Shown: one piece after another, positions 16,840-26,085 of the stretch
Layout of the letters: each line of letters starts with the position of its first letter
Position numbering within the stretch: the first letter of the stretch is position 1
NCBI RefSeq assembly: GCF_007981265.1
Contig: NZ_CP034363.1
Coordinates: 2,914,001 to 2,978,000 of the forward strand
Source: Pantoea sp. CCBC3-3-1
Lineage (GTDB): Bacteria > Pseudomonadota > Gammaproteobacteria > Enterobacterales > Enterobacteriaceae
DNA: 64,000 nucleotides
Direction of reading: 5' to 3'
Made by a program: the position numbers and the translations under genes
Notes under the pieces: model-generated
Databases searched by the model: none
Seen by the model: only the letters and a program-made list of their open reading frames with translations
What the model was told of the DNA's origin: nothing

Positions 16840-17157
16840 ACTGTCAACAAGGCACTACGGATAATAGGCTATGACACGAAAATGTATATCTGCGGGTATG
16901 GCTTTCGGGCTATGGCTTATAGCGCCCTAATGGAATCTGGACGCTGGTTACAAGATGCAGTTTAACGTCAAATGAGTCACAAGGAGCGCAACAGCGTGCT
17001 GCTTACTTACATCCATAAAGCGGTGTATTTGGAAACCAGAAGGGCAATGATACAATGTTGGTCTGACTATCTAGATGCTTGCCGGGGGAAGTATGTTCCG
17101 CCCTATAATCGGGGCCGAATAAACTGTTTTAGAATAAATCAAGCTAGCCTGACATAA
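16840..17157 (+). pseudogene. Decayed 3' end of a P4-type tyrosine integrase
   Basis: One frame translates to the C-terminus of a P4/CP4-type phage integrase: NKALRIIGYDT, then GYGFRAMAYSALMESG, a stop TAA at 16963-16965, then RQMSHKERNSVLLTYIHKA and WSDYLDACRGKY. In intact enzymes the GxGFR motif is HGFR; here Tyr (TAT) replaces the catalytic His. The tyrosine nucleophile region is carried by the AYIH-like motif, read here as LLTYIHKA. The N-terminal two thirds are not recognisable upstream. A strong terminator follows. This marks an old island end; no tRNA or att repeat was found beside it. Confidence 0.8.
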
Positions 17158-17171
17158 TTAATGATAAAGTG

Positions 17172-17203
17172 AAAGCAGATCCTACACATTTAGGATCTGC
17201 TTT
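17172..17203. terminator. Intrinsic terminator after the integrase remnant
   Basis: AAAGCAGATCCT (17172-17183), eight-base loop, AGGATCTGCTTT (17192-17203), followed by CTTTAG. Twelve perfect pairs with A-rich and T-rich feet, so it can work on both strands. Probably the original terminator of the integrase gene. Confidence 0.8.
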
Positions 17204-17521
17204 CTTTAGTTAAAAACTTGAACCTGCCACAACTAAAATAACCCGCTCAATTAGAGTATTAAAATTGTGTTTGATAAAAAACCGCTAGCGACAGTTTTCT
17301 ACTATCGGTATATTTTCCTGACTTTACCGTCATGGAGGCTTAGTTTTAAAGACTTCTTGTACTAATACACCGAAGCGTTCATTCCTAAACGTCACCGAAA
17401 TTCTCAGCGAAAAAATCACTCTATATATTATTTACAGTTTATCAATATTTCGTTTACTAAAGTAACTAGTATCTCACTCATCGCCTGCAAGAAAACCAAA
17501 GTTTTTCGTAAGTGCTATTTT

Positions 17522-19696
17522 TTAAAACTTAAAAGTAGCGGTCGCTGTAATCTGACGCTCAGTTCCGTAATAACACGCTGTAGTGGCGTAACAACCTGCC
17601 ACGTACTTTTTATCAAAGAGATTGTTAACGCTGACTCCAACATTAGAGCCCGGTAAATTAAACCTGGCCAAATCGTATTGAACTGCTGCATTCCAGATGG
17701 TATAGGACTTAACTTTGAATGAGTTGGCACTATCACCTTCAGTTGAATCGATATACCGTCCCCCGAGGCCAAGTGTCAACCCGCTCAGTGCGGTTTCATG
17801 AAAAGTGTAATTACCCCATAGTGCCGCCATATTTTTTGGAACTTCAGATGGCCGCTTATCCTTGTACAAAGTGTCTTTTGTATATTCTGCATCCGTATAG
17901 GAATAATTTCCTATGACGTCCACATTTTCAGTTAACGCCGCTTTAGCTTCAAGCTCAATACCTTTTGACTGTATTTCACCGTTTTGCACTGAATAATAAA
18001 TATGTTCGGGATCCGTACTCAGATTTTTATTCTTCGTCAACTGAAAAACAGATAAGGTTGCGGAAATCAACCCATCATCAGGGATATATTTTAATCCTGC
18101 CTCATATTGTTTAGCTCGTGACGCCTGGAATGTTTTACCTGCATAGTCAGTGCCACTTGTGGGCAGGAAAGATTCACTGTAACTGAAATAAGGTGAAATA
18201 CCGTTGTCAAACAGGTAGTTCATTCCACCCCGCCATGTAAACTCATTGTCTTCCTGCTCCGAAACAGCATTATTGCTCAAGCGATTGACACTGTCTGTTT
18301 TGGACCAGTCGTAACGGCCTCCAAGAGTTAATACCCAGCGATTCCATTCAGCCTGCTCCTGCAGATACAGTCCCGTTTGCTCCTGGTGATCAACCTGGCT
18401 GCTGGTACTGTAATACTGCACCGCTGTGTTACCATAAACAGGATTTATAAGATTCAGATTTGATGCCAGACCAAAGGCATGCCAGATGTCGTTTCGAGTA
18501 CGTCGATAATCTACGCCCAAAAGCAGGGTGTGATCTACTATATCTGTAGAAAACTTGCTTTGTGCCTGAGTATCGACCGCGAAGGTAGATAAATGCTCCT
18601 TGAACGCCAATGCCCCTCTTGTTAATTGAGTAGGATCAACGGCGGAAATACTACTACCATAGATAGTTTTATAATCCATATCGACCGTTCCATAACGCAG
18701 GTTCTGACGGACGGTCCAGTTATCATTGAGCTGATGGTCGAATGTATAACCGACTAACTTCTGGTTTCGGGAGATTTTGTTATAACCCGGTTCACCATCA
18801 TTAAAGCTTGTTGGCAATTTACCTCCGGCACCATTAGTCACGGTTCCATCTTTAGGTAAATAACCAAACCAGCCAATGTCAGGTTCATCAAGGAAGCTGC
18901 TTAAAAAAGTGAAGCTAGTCTTGTCATCTGGACGCCAGGTAAATGAAGGTGCTATGGAATAACGCTTTGCTTTTTCGCCAGTTTGTTGTTGATCTTGATC
19001 GCTTGCGACACCAGTCATTCTGTAGGTTAATTCTCCGTTATCATCGGCCGCACCGCCAAAATCAAAACCGGTCTGAAAAAGATTATGATTCCCCACTTTA
19101 AACTGAAGTTCACGTATGGTTTCCGCTGTAGGACGCTTGCTCACTAGAGAAATAATTCCCCCTGGGTCACTCAGGCCATATAAGACAGAGACAGGACCGC
19201 GCAATAATTCTGCACGCTCAACCATATAAGGATCAACTTGGAATGATGCATAACTATCGTTCTGAAGTTTTAATCCATCAAGATAAATATTATCCGCAAT
19301 CTGGCTAAAACCTCGAATATTGACTGAGTTGAATCCAGTTACAGACCCTCGGTTGTCAACCATCACACCTGCTGAATAACGAAAAGCATCTTTTAGCGTC
19401 GGGGGATCCAGCAAATCCATTTCTTCACGAGTCACGACGGTGATCGACTGTGGTGTTTTAATTAACGGAGTATCTGTTTTGGTACCTGTCGCACTGCGTT
19501 TTGCTACCATTGTACCCACTGGCCCCCAGGCATTTTCAGAAGTTGAGCTCTGACCATTAGTGGTAACCGTCATCGTATCTTCTGTAGAAGAGGTCGTGGG
19601 GCTGTCTGACGATAATGCCGGAAATGACAATGAACTGATAAACGCACTGATCATGACGGTAGAGGTACGTAGAACCAGAGCTTTTTGCAATTTCAT
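17522..19696 (-). CDS. TonB-dependent ferric-siderophore receptor (FhuA/FoxA-like)
   Basis: Outer-membrane receptor of 724 residues. A signal peptide of about 30 residues precedes a TonB box (DTMTVT, about 40-45). The plug domain has TPQSITVVTREEMD, VNIRGF, RGPVSVLYG and PGGIISLVSKRP. A 22-strand barrel follows, ending in NLFDKKYVAGC and a terminal Phe (ATATFKF), as outer-membrane insertion requires. It resembles hydroxamate siderophore receptors in the FhuA/FoxA/FcuA group. No siderophore synthesis, ABC importer or reductase genes are adjacent, so it would rely on TonB and an importer elsewhere. A weak Fur-box-like sequence lies about 250 bp upstream. The exact siderophore is not deducible. 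Confidence 0.9.
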   Translation of the reverse strand: MKLQKALVLRTSTVMISAFISSLSFPALSSDSPTTSSTEDTMTVTTNGQSSTSENAWGPVGTMVAKRSATGTKTDTPLIKTPQSITVVTREEMDLLDPPTLKDAFRYSAGVMVDNRGSVTGFNSVNIRGFSQIADNIYLDGLKLQNDSYASFQVDPYMVERAELLRGPVSVLYGLSDPGGIISLVSKRPTAETIRELQFKVGNHNLFQTGFDFGGAADDNGELTYRMTGVASDQDQQQTGEKAKRYSIAPSFTWRPDDKTSFTFLSSFLDEPDIGWFGYLPKDGTVTNGAGGKLPTSFNDGEPGYNKISRNQKLVGYTFDHQLNDNWTVRQNLRYGTVDMDYKTIYGSSISAVDPTQLTRGALAFKEHLSTFAVDTQAQSKFSTDIVDHTLLLGVDYRRTRNDIWHAFGLASNLNLINPVYGNTAVQYYSTSSQVDHQEQTGLYLQEQAEWNRWVLTLGGRYDWSKTDSVNRLSNNAVSEQEDNEFTWRGGMNYLFDNGISPYFSYSESFLPTSGTDYAGKTFQASRAKQYEAGLKYIPDDGLISATLSVFQLTKNKNLSTDPEHIYYSVQNGEIQSKGIELEAKAALTENVDVIGNYSYTDAEYTKDTLYKDKRPSEVPKNMAALWGNYTFHETALSGLTLGLGGRYIDSTEGDSANSFKVKSYTIWNAAVQYDLARFNLPGSNVGVSVNNLFDKKYVAGCYATTACYYGTERQITATATFKF

Positions 19697-20267
19697 TTAT
19701 ATACTCGTTTGGATTAAGTGAGAAATAATGTCGTGAGATCATATTCCAAGACTTAGAAATAAATGCCCTATATTGCCTAGCTTAATATTTCCTGATTTAT
19801 CAATATCGGTGATATGAACCCGCGCCTGCCACCCATTTTCTTGTAGATGCCTATCAACTTTCACCCCAGATACTTTTCTGAAAAAATTTTCTGCGAAAAA
19901 AAAACCATTCAGGATCTAGGGATTTACAGCGCCGACACACTCAAATAAAACTCATTCTCATTAAACTACGAGAATTAATGTTGCGATAGCGAAATACAGC
20001 CATATAGTTTTTCAATACAGCCAAAATGTACTTTCAAAGTCTTTTTGGCTGGAATGCGAAATAACATGACAAATTTTCGCAATGTCTCTAATTCATCGAA
20101 AGGATAGAGTGCCAATCAAAATGCCTGGATGTGGGCAAAAATGCGCTTAAGCACAGCCTAATTTCAAATCGATGAGGAATAATCATGCATCTACGAAACA
20201 CTCGGGGGCAATTATCGCGGCCCTGCTCCCAAACCCTGTCTGTTTTCCCTGACAAAGGTGAGCATTT
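19697..20267. promoter_or_regulatory. Divergent intergenic region, receptor gene and efflux operon
   Basis: 571 bp with no supportable gene. It contains a Fur-box-like sequence at 19947-19965 and an overlapping inverted repeat ATTCTC-N11-GAGAAT (19954-19976), either of which could control the receptor or the efflux operon. No riboswitch or small RNA was recognised. Confidence 0.45.
19947..19965 (-). promoter_or_regulatory. Weak Fur-box-like sequence
   Basis: On the minus strand TTTAATGAGAATGAGTTTT matches the 19-base Fur consensus at about 12 positions and contains two tandem AATGAG units. It lies about 250 bp upstream of the siderophore receptor start. Match strength alone is not decisive. 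Confidence 0.3.
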
Positions 20268-21392
20268 ATGAGCCTCGCAATGAATCGCCATGTGAAGCCA
20301 GCAGTTATCAGCATACTCGCCCTCATTATAGTCTTCAGCCTGCTGTACACCTGGCGAAGCCTCCGTAGCAGTGGCGCAGAACAACAGACTCTGCCACCTA
20401 TACCTGTAACTACAATCCGCGCAAAAACCAGTAACGTCGCAGATCAATTGCAAGCCGTTGCGAGTTTGCAGGCAGTACGTGAAGTATTGCTTGCTCCGGA
20501 TACATCAGGGCGTGTGACCGCCATTAACTTTGAATCGGGCAAGTTTGTGAAGGAAGGAGATGCCGTGATACAGCTTTATGACGCTCCGGAACAAGCGGAT
20601 CTCACTTCTGCCAAAGCAAAAGCTGATTTTGCGCAACTGCAACTTCGACGCACACAAACATTATCCAAAACGGGGGCCGAGTCCCGCGAACTTCTTGAAC
20701 AGCGCACGGCGGAAGCCGCCCAGACCGCCGCCGCGGTCCGGCAACTTGACGCACGTATCCAGCAGAAGACCGTTCGTGCACCATTTCCTGGTCAACTTGG
20801 TATCCGTCATATCAATCCTGGTCAGTACCTTAATGCGGGTGATGAAATCGCCACGCTAACCCAGCTCGACCCCCTCTACGTAAATTTCACGCTGCCTCAG
20901 CAGGATCTGCCCAAATTAACACCGGGCGCATCGGTGCAGGTGACGGTAGATGCCGCACCGGGCCGGATATTCACCGCCAGAATTAGTACTGTCGAACCGA
21001 GAATTGATAGTGAAACACGTAACGCGACTATTCAGGCGTTGCTGCCTAATGCGGACCTGTCTCTGAAATCCGGAATGTACGCGACGGCACGACTGAGCTT
21101 ACCCGCTACTACTGATGCCATCGTTCTCCCCCTTACGGCGATCCAGACTTCTGCTTCTGGCGACAGCGTGGTACTCGTGCAAAGCGCTAACGCGCAGGGG
21201 ATAGGCAAAGCAATCGCCGTACCGGTGGTCACTGGTCCGCGACTCAGCGAAGAAGTCATGGTGCTGCAGGGCGTTAAAGCCGGTGACATTGTGGTGACGG
21301 CGGGTCAGAACCGCTTGCCGCCCGGTGCTACCGTGAAAATCAGCAATAGGTCTACTTCATCAGCTATCGCTTCAGATACAAACGCACAATAG
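20268..21392 (+). CDS. RND efflux periplasmic adaptor (HlyD/MFP family)
   Basis: Membrane fusion protein of 374 residues linking an RND pump to its outer-membrane channel. Residues about 12-30 form an N-terminal signal anchor. The barrel-sandwich (lipoyl-like) halves surround DTSGRVTAINFESGKFVKEG (about 77-96) and APFPGQLGIRHINPGQYL, with an alpha-helical hairpin between them (QADLTSAKAKADFAQLQLRR). C-terminal beta-barrel and membrane-proximal domains follow. The start follows GGTGAGCATTT. It is first in a three-gene operon with the permease 13 bp downstream. The closest style is MexH-type adaptors of multidrug pumps. Substrates are unknown. Confidence 0.9.
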   Translation: MSLAMNRHVKPAVISILALIIVFSLLYTWRSLRSSGAEQQTLPPIPVTTIRAKTSNVADQLQAVASLQAVREVLLAPDTSGRVTAINFESGKFVKEGDAVIQLYDAPEQADLTSAKAKADFAQLQLRRTQTLSKTGAESRELLEQRTAEAAQTAAAVRQLDARIQQKTVRAPFPGQLGIRHINPGQYLNAGDEIATLTQLDPLYVNFTLPQQDLPKLTPGASVQVTVDAAPGRIFTARISTVEPRIDSETRNATIQALLPNADLSLKSGMYATARLSLPATTDAIVLPLTAIQTSASGDSVVLVQSANAQGIGKAIAVPVVTGPRLSEEVMVLQGVKAGDIVVTAGQNRLPPGATVKISNRSTSSAIASDTNAQ

Positions 21393-21405
21393 GGAAAAAA
21401 ACATC

Positions 21406-24400
21406 GTGCATTTCACTGACATTTTTATTCGCCGACCGATTCTGGCGCTGGTCGTCAGCTTGCTTATCCTGCTGATGGGCATAACAGCCGTCTTTCAGTT
21501 ACCTGTACGGCAATATCCCTATCTCGAAAATGCCACCATCAGCGTGAGTACCACCTTACCCGGCGCAACACAGGAGGTGATGCAGGGTTTCGTTACGACG
21601 CCAATTGCACAATCCATCGCTACCGCCAGCGGTATTGAATATCTGACTTCAACCACGACACAGGGCAAGAGTGTAATAAAGGCACGGCTGGTACTTAACG
21701 CCAACGCCGATCGCGCAATGACTGAGATTCTCGCTAAGGTGCAACAAGTCAAGTACCAGTTGCCGTCCGGTGTGACGGACCCGGTCATCAGCAAGTCTAC
21801 CGAGGGCAGCACAGGGGTCCAGTACGTGGCTTTCTACAGTAAGTCGCTGACGATCCCGCAGGTAACGGATTTCGCCACCCGCGTGGCACAGCCCATGTTT
21901 ACAGGAATTCCCGGCGTAGCCTCTGCCAACATTCTGAGCGGCCAGACCATGGCGATGCGCGTCTGGATCGACCCGATAAAACTTGCCGCACGTGGTCTGT
22001 CAGCCGGAGAGGTTGCAGCCGCGTTGCGTGCCAACAACGTGCAGTCCGCACCGGGGCAACTCAAGAGTGCCTTGACGGTTACCAATATCAGTGCCGCGAC
22101 CGATCTGCAAAATGTTGAAGATTTCCGCCAGATGGTTATCAAGTCCAACCCCGAAGGTGGCGTGGTGCGGTTGTCGGATATCGCCACGATGGAGATCGGA
22201 GGTCAGAACTACAACAGTGCCTCATTCGCGACCGGCGTTCCTGCAATCTTCATCGAGCTCCAACCTACCCCGGATGGCAATCCGATCGATATCGTCAAAC
22301 ACGCACAGGAGCTGATTCCAAAGATCCGTGAAATGGCACCGCCTGGACTCACGGTAGCACCCAATTACAACGTGGCTACCTTCGTAAATGCTTCTATCTC
22401 GGAAGTCAAACACACGCTTGCTGAAGCCATAATTATCGTTATCGCGGTAATTTTCCTTTTCCTCGGCACGTTTCGTGCGGTCATCATTCCGGTCGTCACT
22501 ATCCCGCTTTCTCTGGTGGGTACCGCTGCACTGATGCTGGCGTGCGGCTTTTCGATCAATCTTCTGACCCTGCTTGCGATGGTACTTGCGATTGGTCTGG
22601 TAGTAGACGATGCCATTGTTGTGGTGGAGAACATCCATCGACATATTGAGGAAGGCTTGTCCCCTGTACGTGCGGCCCTTTTGGGCGCTCGTGAGATTGT
22701 CGGCCCGGTGATAGCAATGACAATTACGCTTGCAGCGGTATATGCGCCCATCGGCATGATGGGGGGGCTGACTGGCGCGTTGTTCAAGGAATTTGCTTTC
22801 ACTCTTGCTGGTTCGGTTCTCGTCTCCGGCGTGGTTGCACTTACGCTATCGCCAGTGATGAGTTCAATCCTGTTGAGTTCAAAACAGGGCGAAGGGCGCC
22901 TCGCAAAACGGATCGAGCATACCATGCAGGGGATGACCGCTATCTACGGACTGTTGCTGGCGCACACGCTATCTGCGCGTGGTGTGGTGTTACTGGTAGG
23001 AGCAGTAGTCATGGGGGCCATCATAGTGCTGTTCTCAGGTACCCGTCATGAGTTGGCACCGATGGAAGACCAGGGCATTGTCCTGGCCGTCACCAAGGCA
23101 CCCCAGTATGCAGGAGTTGCTTACAGCGCACATTATGCAGAACAAATCGAAAAAGTGTTTGAGTCGATACCGGAATTTGAAAGCAGCTTCATCCACATCG
23201 GCGATTACTCCGGGGGGCAAAACCTGACTATTGCAGGCGCGATTCTAAAAGACTGGTCCGAGCGCAAGCGTTCATCCACCGAGATCCAGGGCCAAATTCA
23301 GGCTGCTGGCGGTGCCATCGATGGTGAAACCGTCACGGCTGTTCAGATGCCGCCGCTACCAGGCTCCAGCGGTGGCCTGCCTGTACAGATGGTGCTGCGC
23401 TCGCCTGACGACTTTCAGACGTTATACGAGACCGGAGAGAAGATCAAAACAGCGGCCTATGCCAGCGGATTGTTCCTTTATGTACAAAATGACCTGGCCT
23501 TCGACAGCCCACAGGCACATATCAGTATTGACAATGTCCGCGCCAGCGAAATGGGTTTAACTATGCAATCCGTTGCCGATACTCTGGCGGTGCTGGTTGG
23601 CGAGAACTATGTCAACCGCTTCAACTTCCATGATCGTTCCTACGATGTGATCCCGCAGGTACGTGGTAGCGACCGTATGACGCCGGAAGACCTCGGACGT
23701 TTCTACGTCAAGTCTACTTCCGGTGCTCAGGTGCCACTCTCAACCGTGACTCGCGTTGAGATGCGTCCACAGGCCAACCAGCTTACCCAGTTCGGCCAGA
23801 TGAACTCGGCGACACTGGAAATGTTGCCAGCGCCAGGGGTTAGCATGGGGGAGGCAGTCACATTTCTGCAATCACAGGCACTGCCCCCCGGAACCAGCGT
23901 GGACTGGCTCAGCGACAGCCGCCAGTTCGTGCAGGAAGGTAACCGTCTGCTGGTGTCCTTCGGCTTCGCGCTGGTGGTTATCTTCCTTGTGCTGGCGGCA
24001 CAGTTCGAAAGTCTACGTGATCCGCTGGTGATCCTGGTCACGGTACCGCTGGCGATCTGCGGTGCGCTGGTGCCACTGTGGTTAGGTTACGCGACGCTTA
24101 ACATTTATACCCAGATAGGACTCGTAACATTGATAGGGCTGATATCTAAACACGGGATTTTAATGGTCACCTTCGCTAATCACATCCAGCACCATGAAAA
24201 TCTCAGCCGCATAGAGGCCATTCAGAAAGCTGCGACGGTGCGTATGCGTCCCGTTCTGATGACAACATCGGCCATGGTCGCCGGTCTGGTGCCGCTTTTG
24301 TTCGCTGATGGTGCAGGTTCTGCAAGCCGCTTTTCTATCGGTATTGTGGTGGTTATGGGCATGCTTATCGGTACCTTCTTCACGTTGTTTGTACTTCCTA

Positions 24401-24498
24401 CAATTTACAGCTTCGTTGCTAAAGATCACCGGGCAGTCGCGGAAAGCCCCCGCGCCCGCGAACTCGCCAGTACGGAGGCACCTGATGTCGAACTGTGA
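21406..24498 (+). CDS. RND multidrug efflux permease (HAE-1 family, MexI-like)
   Basis: Inner-membrane proton antiporter of 1030 residues, 12 membrane helices with two large periplasmic loops. The proton-relay aspartates are Asp401 and Asp402 in GLVVDDAIVVVENIHR. Other family motifs are IFIRRPILALVVSL at the N-terminus, LPVRQYPYLENATISV, and GLISKHGILMVTFAN in helix 11 with the relay Lys. The start is GTG at 21406. It works with the adaptor encoded just upstream and the channel encoded downstream, whose start codon overlaps its end by 14 bp. The sequence is closer to MexI/TriC-like pumps than to AcrB. Export of drugs or host metabolites is expected. Confidence 0.92.
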   Translation: MHFTDIFIRRPILALVVSLLILLMGITAVFQLPVRQYPYLENATISVSTTLPGATQEVMQGFVTTPIAQSIATASGIEYLTSTTTQGKSVIKARLVLNANADRAMTEILAKVQQVKYQLPSGVTDPVISKSTEGSTGVQYVAFYSKSLTIPQVTDFATRVAQPMFTGIPGVASANILSGQTMAMRVWIDPIKLAARGLSAGEVAAALRANNVQSAPGQLKSALTVTNISAATDLQNVEDFRQMVIKSNPEGGVVRLSDIATMEIGGQNYNSASFATGVPAIFIELQPTPDGNPIDIVKHAQELIPKIREMAPPGLTVAPNYNVATFVNASISEVKHTLAEAIIIVIAVIFLFLGTFRAVIIPVVTIPLSLVGTAALMLACGFSINLLTLLAMVLAIGLVVDDAIVVVENIHRHIEEGLSPVRAALLGAREIVGPVIAMTITLAAVYAPIGMMGGLTGALFKEFAFTLAGSVLVSGVVALTLSPVMSSILLSSKQGEGRLAKRIEHTMQGMTAIYGLLLAHTLSARGVVLLVGAVVMGAIIVLFSGTRHELAPMEDQGIVLAVTKAPQYAGVAYSAHYAEQIEKVFESIPEFESSFIHIGDYSGGQNLTIAGAILKDWSERKRSSTEIQGQIQAAGGAIDGETVTAVQMPPLPGSSGGLPVQMVLRSPDDFQTLYETGEKIKTAAYASGLFLYVQNDLAFDSPQAHISIDNVRASEMGLTMQSVADTLAVLVGENYVNRFNFHDRSYDVIPQVRGSDRMTPEDLGRFYVKSTSGAQVPLSTVTRVEMRPQANQLTQFGQMNSATLEMLPAPGVSMGEAVTFLQSQALPPGTSVDWLSDSRQFVQEGNRLLVSFGFALVVIFLVLAAQFESLRDPLVILVTVPLAICGALVPLWLGYATLNIYTQIGLVTLIGLISKHGILMVTFANHIQHHENLSRIEAIQKAATVRMRPVLMTTSAMVAGLVPLLFADGAGSASRFSIGIVVVMGMLIGTFFTLFVLPTIYSFVAKDHRAVAESPRARELASTEAPDVEL

Positions 24499-25966
24499 TC
24501 TGTTTTCTGCTCACACTGATGCCATGACCATAGTTCTGCATCGGGCATTATTTCCCATTTTACGTGCCACTTTCCTGGTCACTGCGGTCGCAACCTTCGT
24601 CACCGGCTGCGCCAGTGGCCCCGATTACCATGCACCGTCTTTGCCTCAAACCGCAGTCGGCCCTTTTGTCAGCAAACCGGACCATACGGATACCGCTCAA
24701 TCTCTGCCGACTGAATGGTGGAAATTGTATGATGACCCCATCCTGAACAGACTTGTCCAGGAGGCTCTTTCGGCCAATACCGAGCTGCGTGTCGCCCTCG
24801 CTAACCTCCAGCGTGCACGGGCTATTTACAAGGAAGCGCAAGGCGGCTTGCTACCGTCTACCAACCTATCGGGTGGAGCAGGCTACGGACGCGACCAGAC
24901 CACATGGACCGGCTCCGGTCAGGCACCCACGCAGTGGAGTTACAGCGGTGGACTTGACGTCTCTTATGAACTCGACCTGTTTGGCCGGGTTCGACGTGAT
25001 ATTGAAGCTGCGCAGGACGATACTGATGCCGTCGCTGCCGACTACGATGCGGCGAGAGTTATGGTGGTCGCTGAAACGACACGGGCCTACGTGGGCGCCT
25101 GCGCCCAGGGCGAATCCATCGACGTAGCACATTCGTCCATTGAACTGGCCCGACGTAGTCTGGACCTCATCAGCAATCAGGCACACGCCGGAGCGGCATC
25201 ACATCTGGACGTGGAGCGTGCCGGTGTCACGTTGGCTCAGGTCGAAGCCACTCTACCGCCTTTGCAAAGCCAGCGGGATGCTGCGCTGTTCGAGCTGGCT
25301 GCATTAATGGGTCGCACGCCATCACAGGTACCAGCTTCAGCACGTGCCTGCACCAAAGCACCAGAAATTGCGGAAGTGCTACCGGTCGGTGACGGCACTG
25401 CACTGCTGCGTCGTCGCCCCGATGTAAGACAAGCCGAACGCCAGCTGGCTGGCGACACGGCACGCATCGGCGTGGCGGTGGCCGATCTTTATCCGCGCGT
25501 GTCGCTGGGTGCCTCAGGAAACTACCTGCGTAATGACTATCTGAAAGGCAATCGCACCTGGTCTTTCTCAGTCGGTCCGCTGATCTCCTGGACATTTCCG
25601 AACATGATGGTGGCACGTAGCCGTCTCGCTCAGGCGAAGGCGCAAACCGCAGCATCGCTGGCTCATTTTGATGGCACAGTACTGAATGCGCTGAAAGAGT
25701 CCGAGCAATCATTGAGCGCCTATGGTGCCGCGATGCAGCAGCGTGAGGCGCTGATCGACGCACGGGATCGTGCAGGGAATGCCTTCCGGTTAGCTGAAGA
25801 GCAATACCGGGTTGGCTCGATCAGTTACCTCGATGTGATCGTAGCGCAAAACAACCTGATAGACACAAGGTCACAGGTAGCCGCAGCTGACCGACGGGTA
25901 GGTAACGCCCGGGTAAACGTATTTAAAGCCCTGGGTGGAGGATGGGAAAAGACCAGTACAAAATAA
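24485..25966 (+). CDS. RND outer-membrane channel lipoprotein (NodT/OprM family)
   Basis: Outer-membrane efflux factor of 493 residues. The lipobox is VTGC with Cys42; counting from the internal Met14 (MTIVLHRAL) the signal would be a more usual 28 residues, so that ATG (24524) may be the real start. ATG 24485 has GGAGG six bases upstream and overlaps the permease gene, typical for coupling. Two repeated coiled-coil and beta-barrel units are visible (AVALANLQRARAIY-type helices near 105 and RQAERQLAGDTARIG near 330). It completes the tripartite pump. A long open frame extends upstream within the permease gene but is not coding. Confidence 0.9.
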   Translation: MSNCDLFSAHTDAMTIVLHRALFPILRATFLVTAVATFVTGCASGPDYHAPSLPQTAVGPFVSKPDHTDTAQSLPTEWWKLYDDPILNRLVQEALSANTELRVALANLQRARAIYKEAQGGLLPSTNLSGGAGYGRDQTTWTGSGQAPTQWSYSGGLDVSYELDLFGRVRRDIEAAQDDTDAVAADYDAARVMVVAETTRAYVGACAQGESIDVAHSSIELARRSLDLISNQAHAGAASHLDVERAGVTLAQVEATLPPLQSQRDAALFELAALMGRTPSQVPASARACTKAPEIAEVLPVGDGTALLRRRPDVRQAERQLAGDTARIGVAVADLYPRVSLGASGNYLRNDYLKGNRTWSFSVGPLISWTFPNMMVARSRLAQAKAQTAASLAHFDGTVLNALKESEQSLSAYGAAMQQREALIDARDRAGNAFRLAEEQYRVGSISYLDVIVAQNNLIDTRSQVAAADRRVGNARVNVFKALGGGWEKTSTK

Positions 25967-26085
25967 CAGCCCACACCAGCGCGTTGCATGTTTTGGGCCG
26001 CGCTGGTACCCACACTCATTTTCACCCAGCAGGCTTTACGTTGTAGCGCACAGCAGAAAAGTCAGCTCTGCAAAGGGGAATAAAT

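Noticed and set aside
16471..17521. tRNA gene or att repeat next to the integrase remnant
   Set aside because: I looked for a cloverleaf and for a direct repeat elsewhere in the window and saw neither.
22222..22925. Long minus-strand frames (140 and 186 codons) in the RND permease gene
   Set aside because: The plus strand encodes conserved permease motifs over the whole stretch; the antisense products have no domain-like pattern.
24308..24484. Upstream extension of the outer-membrane channel gene by 59 codons
   Set aside because: It lies inside the permease gene; the lipoprotein signal and GGAGG site place the start at 24485 or 24524.
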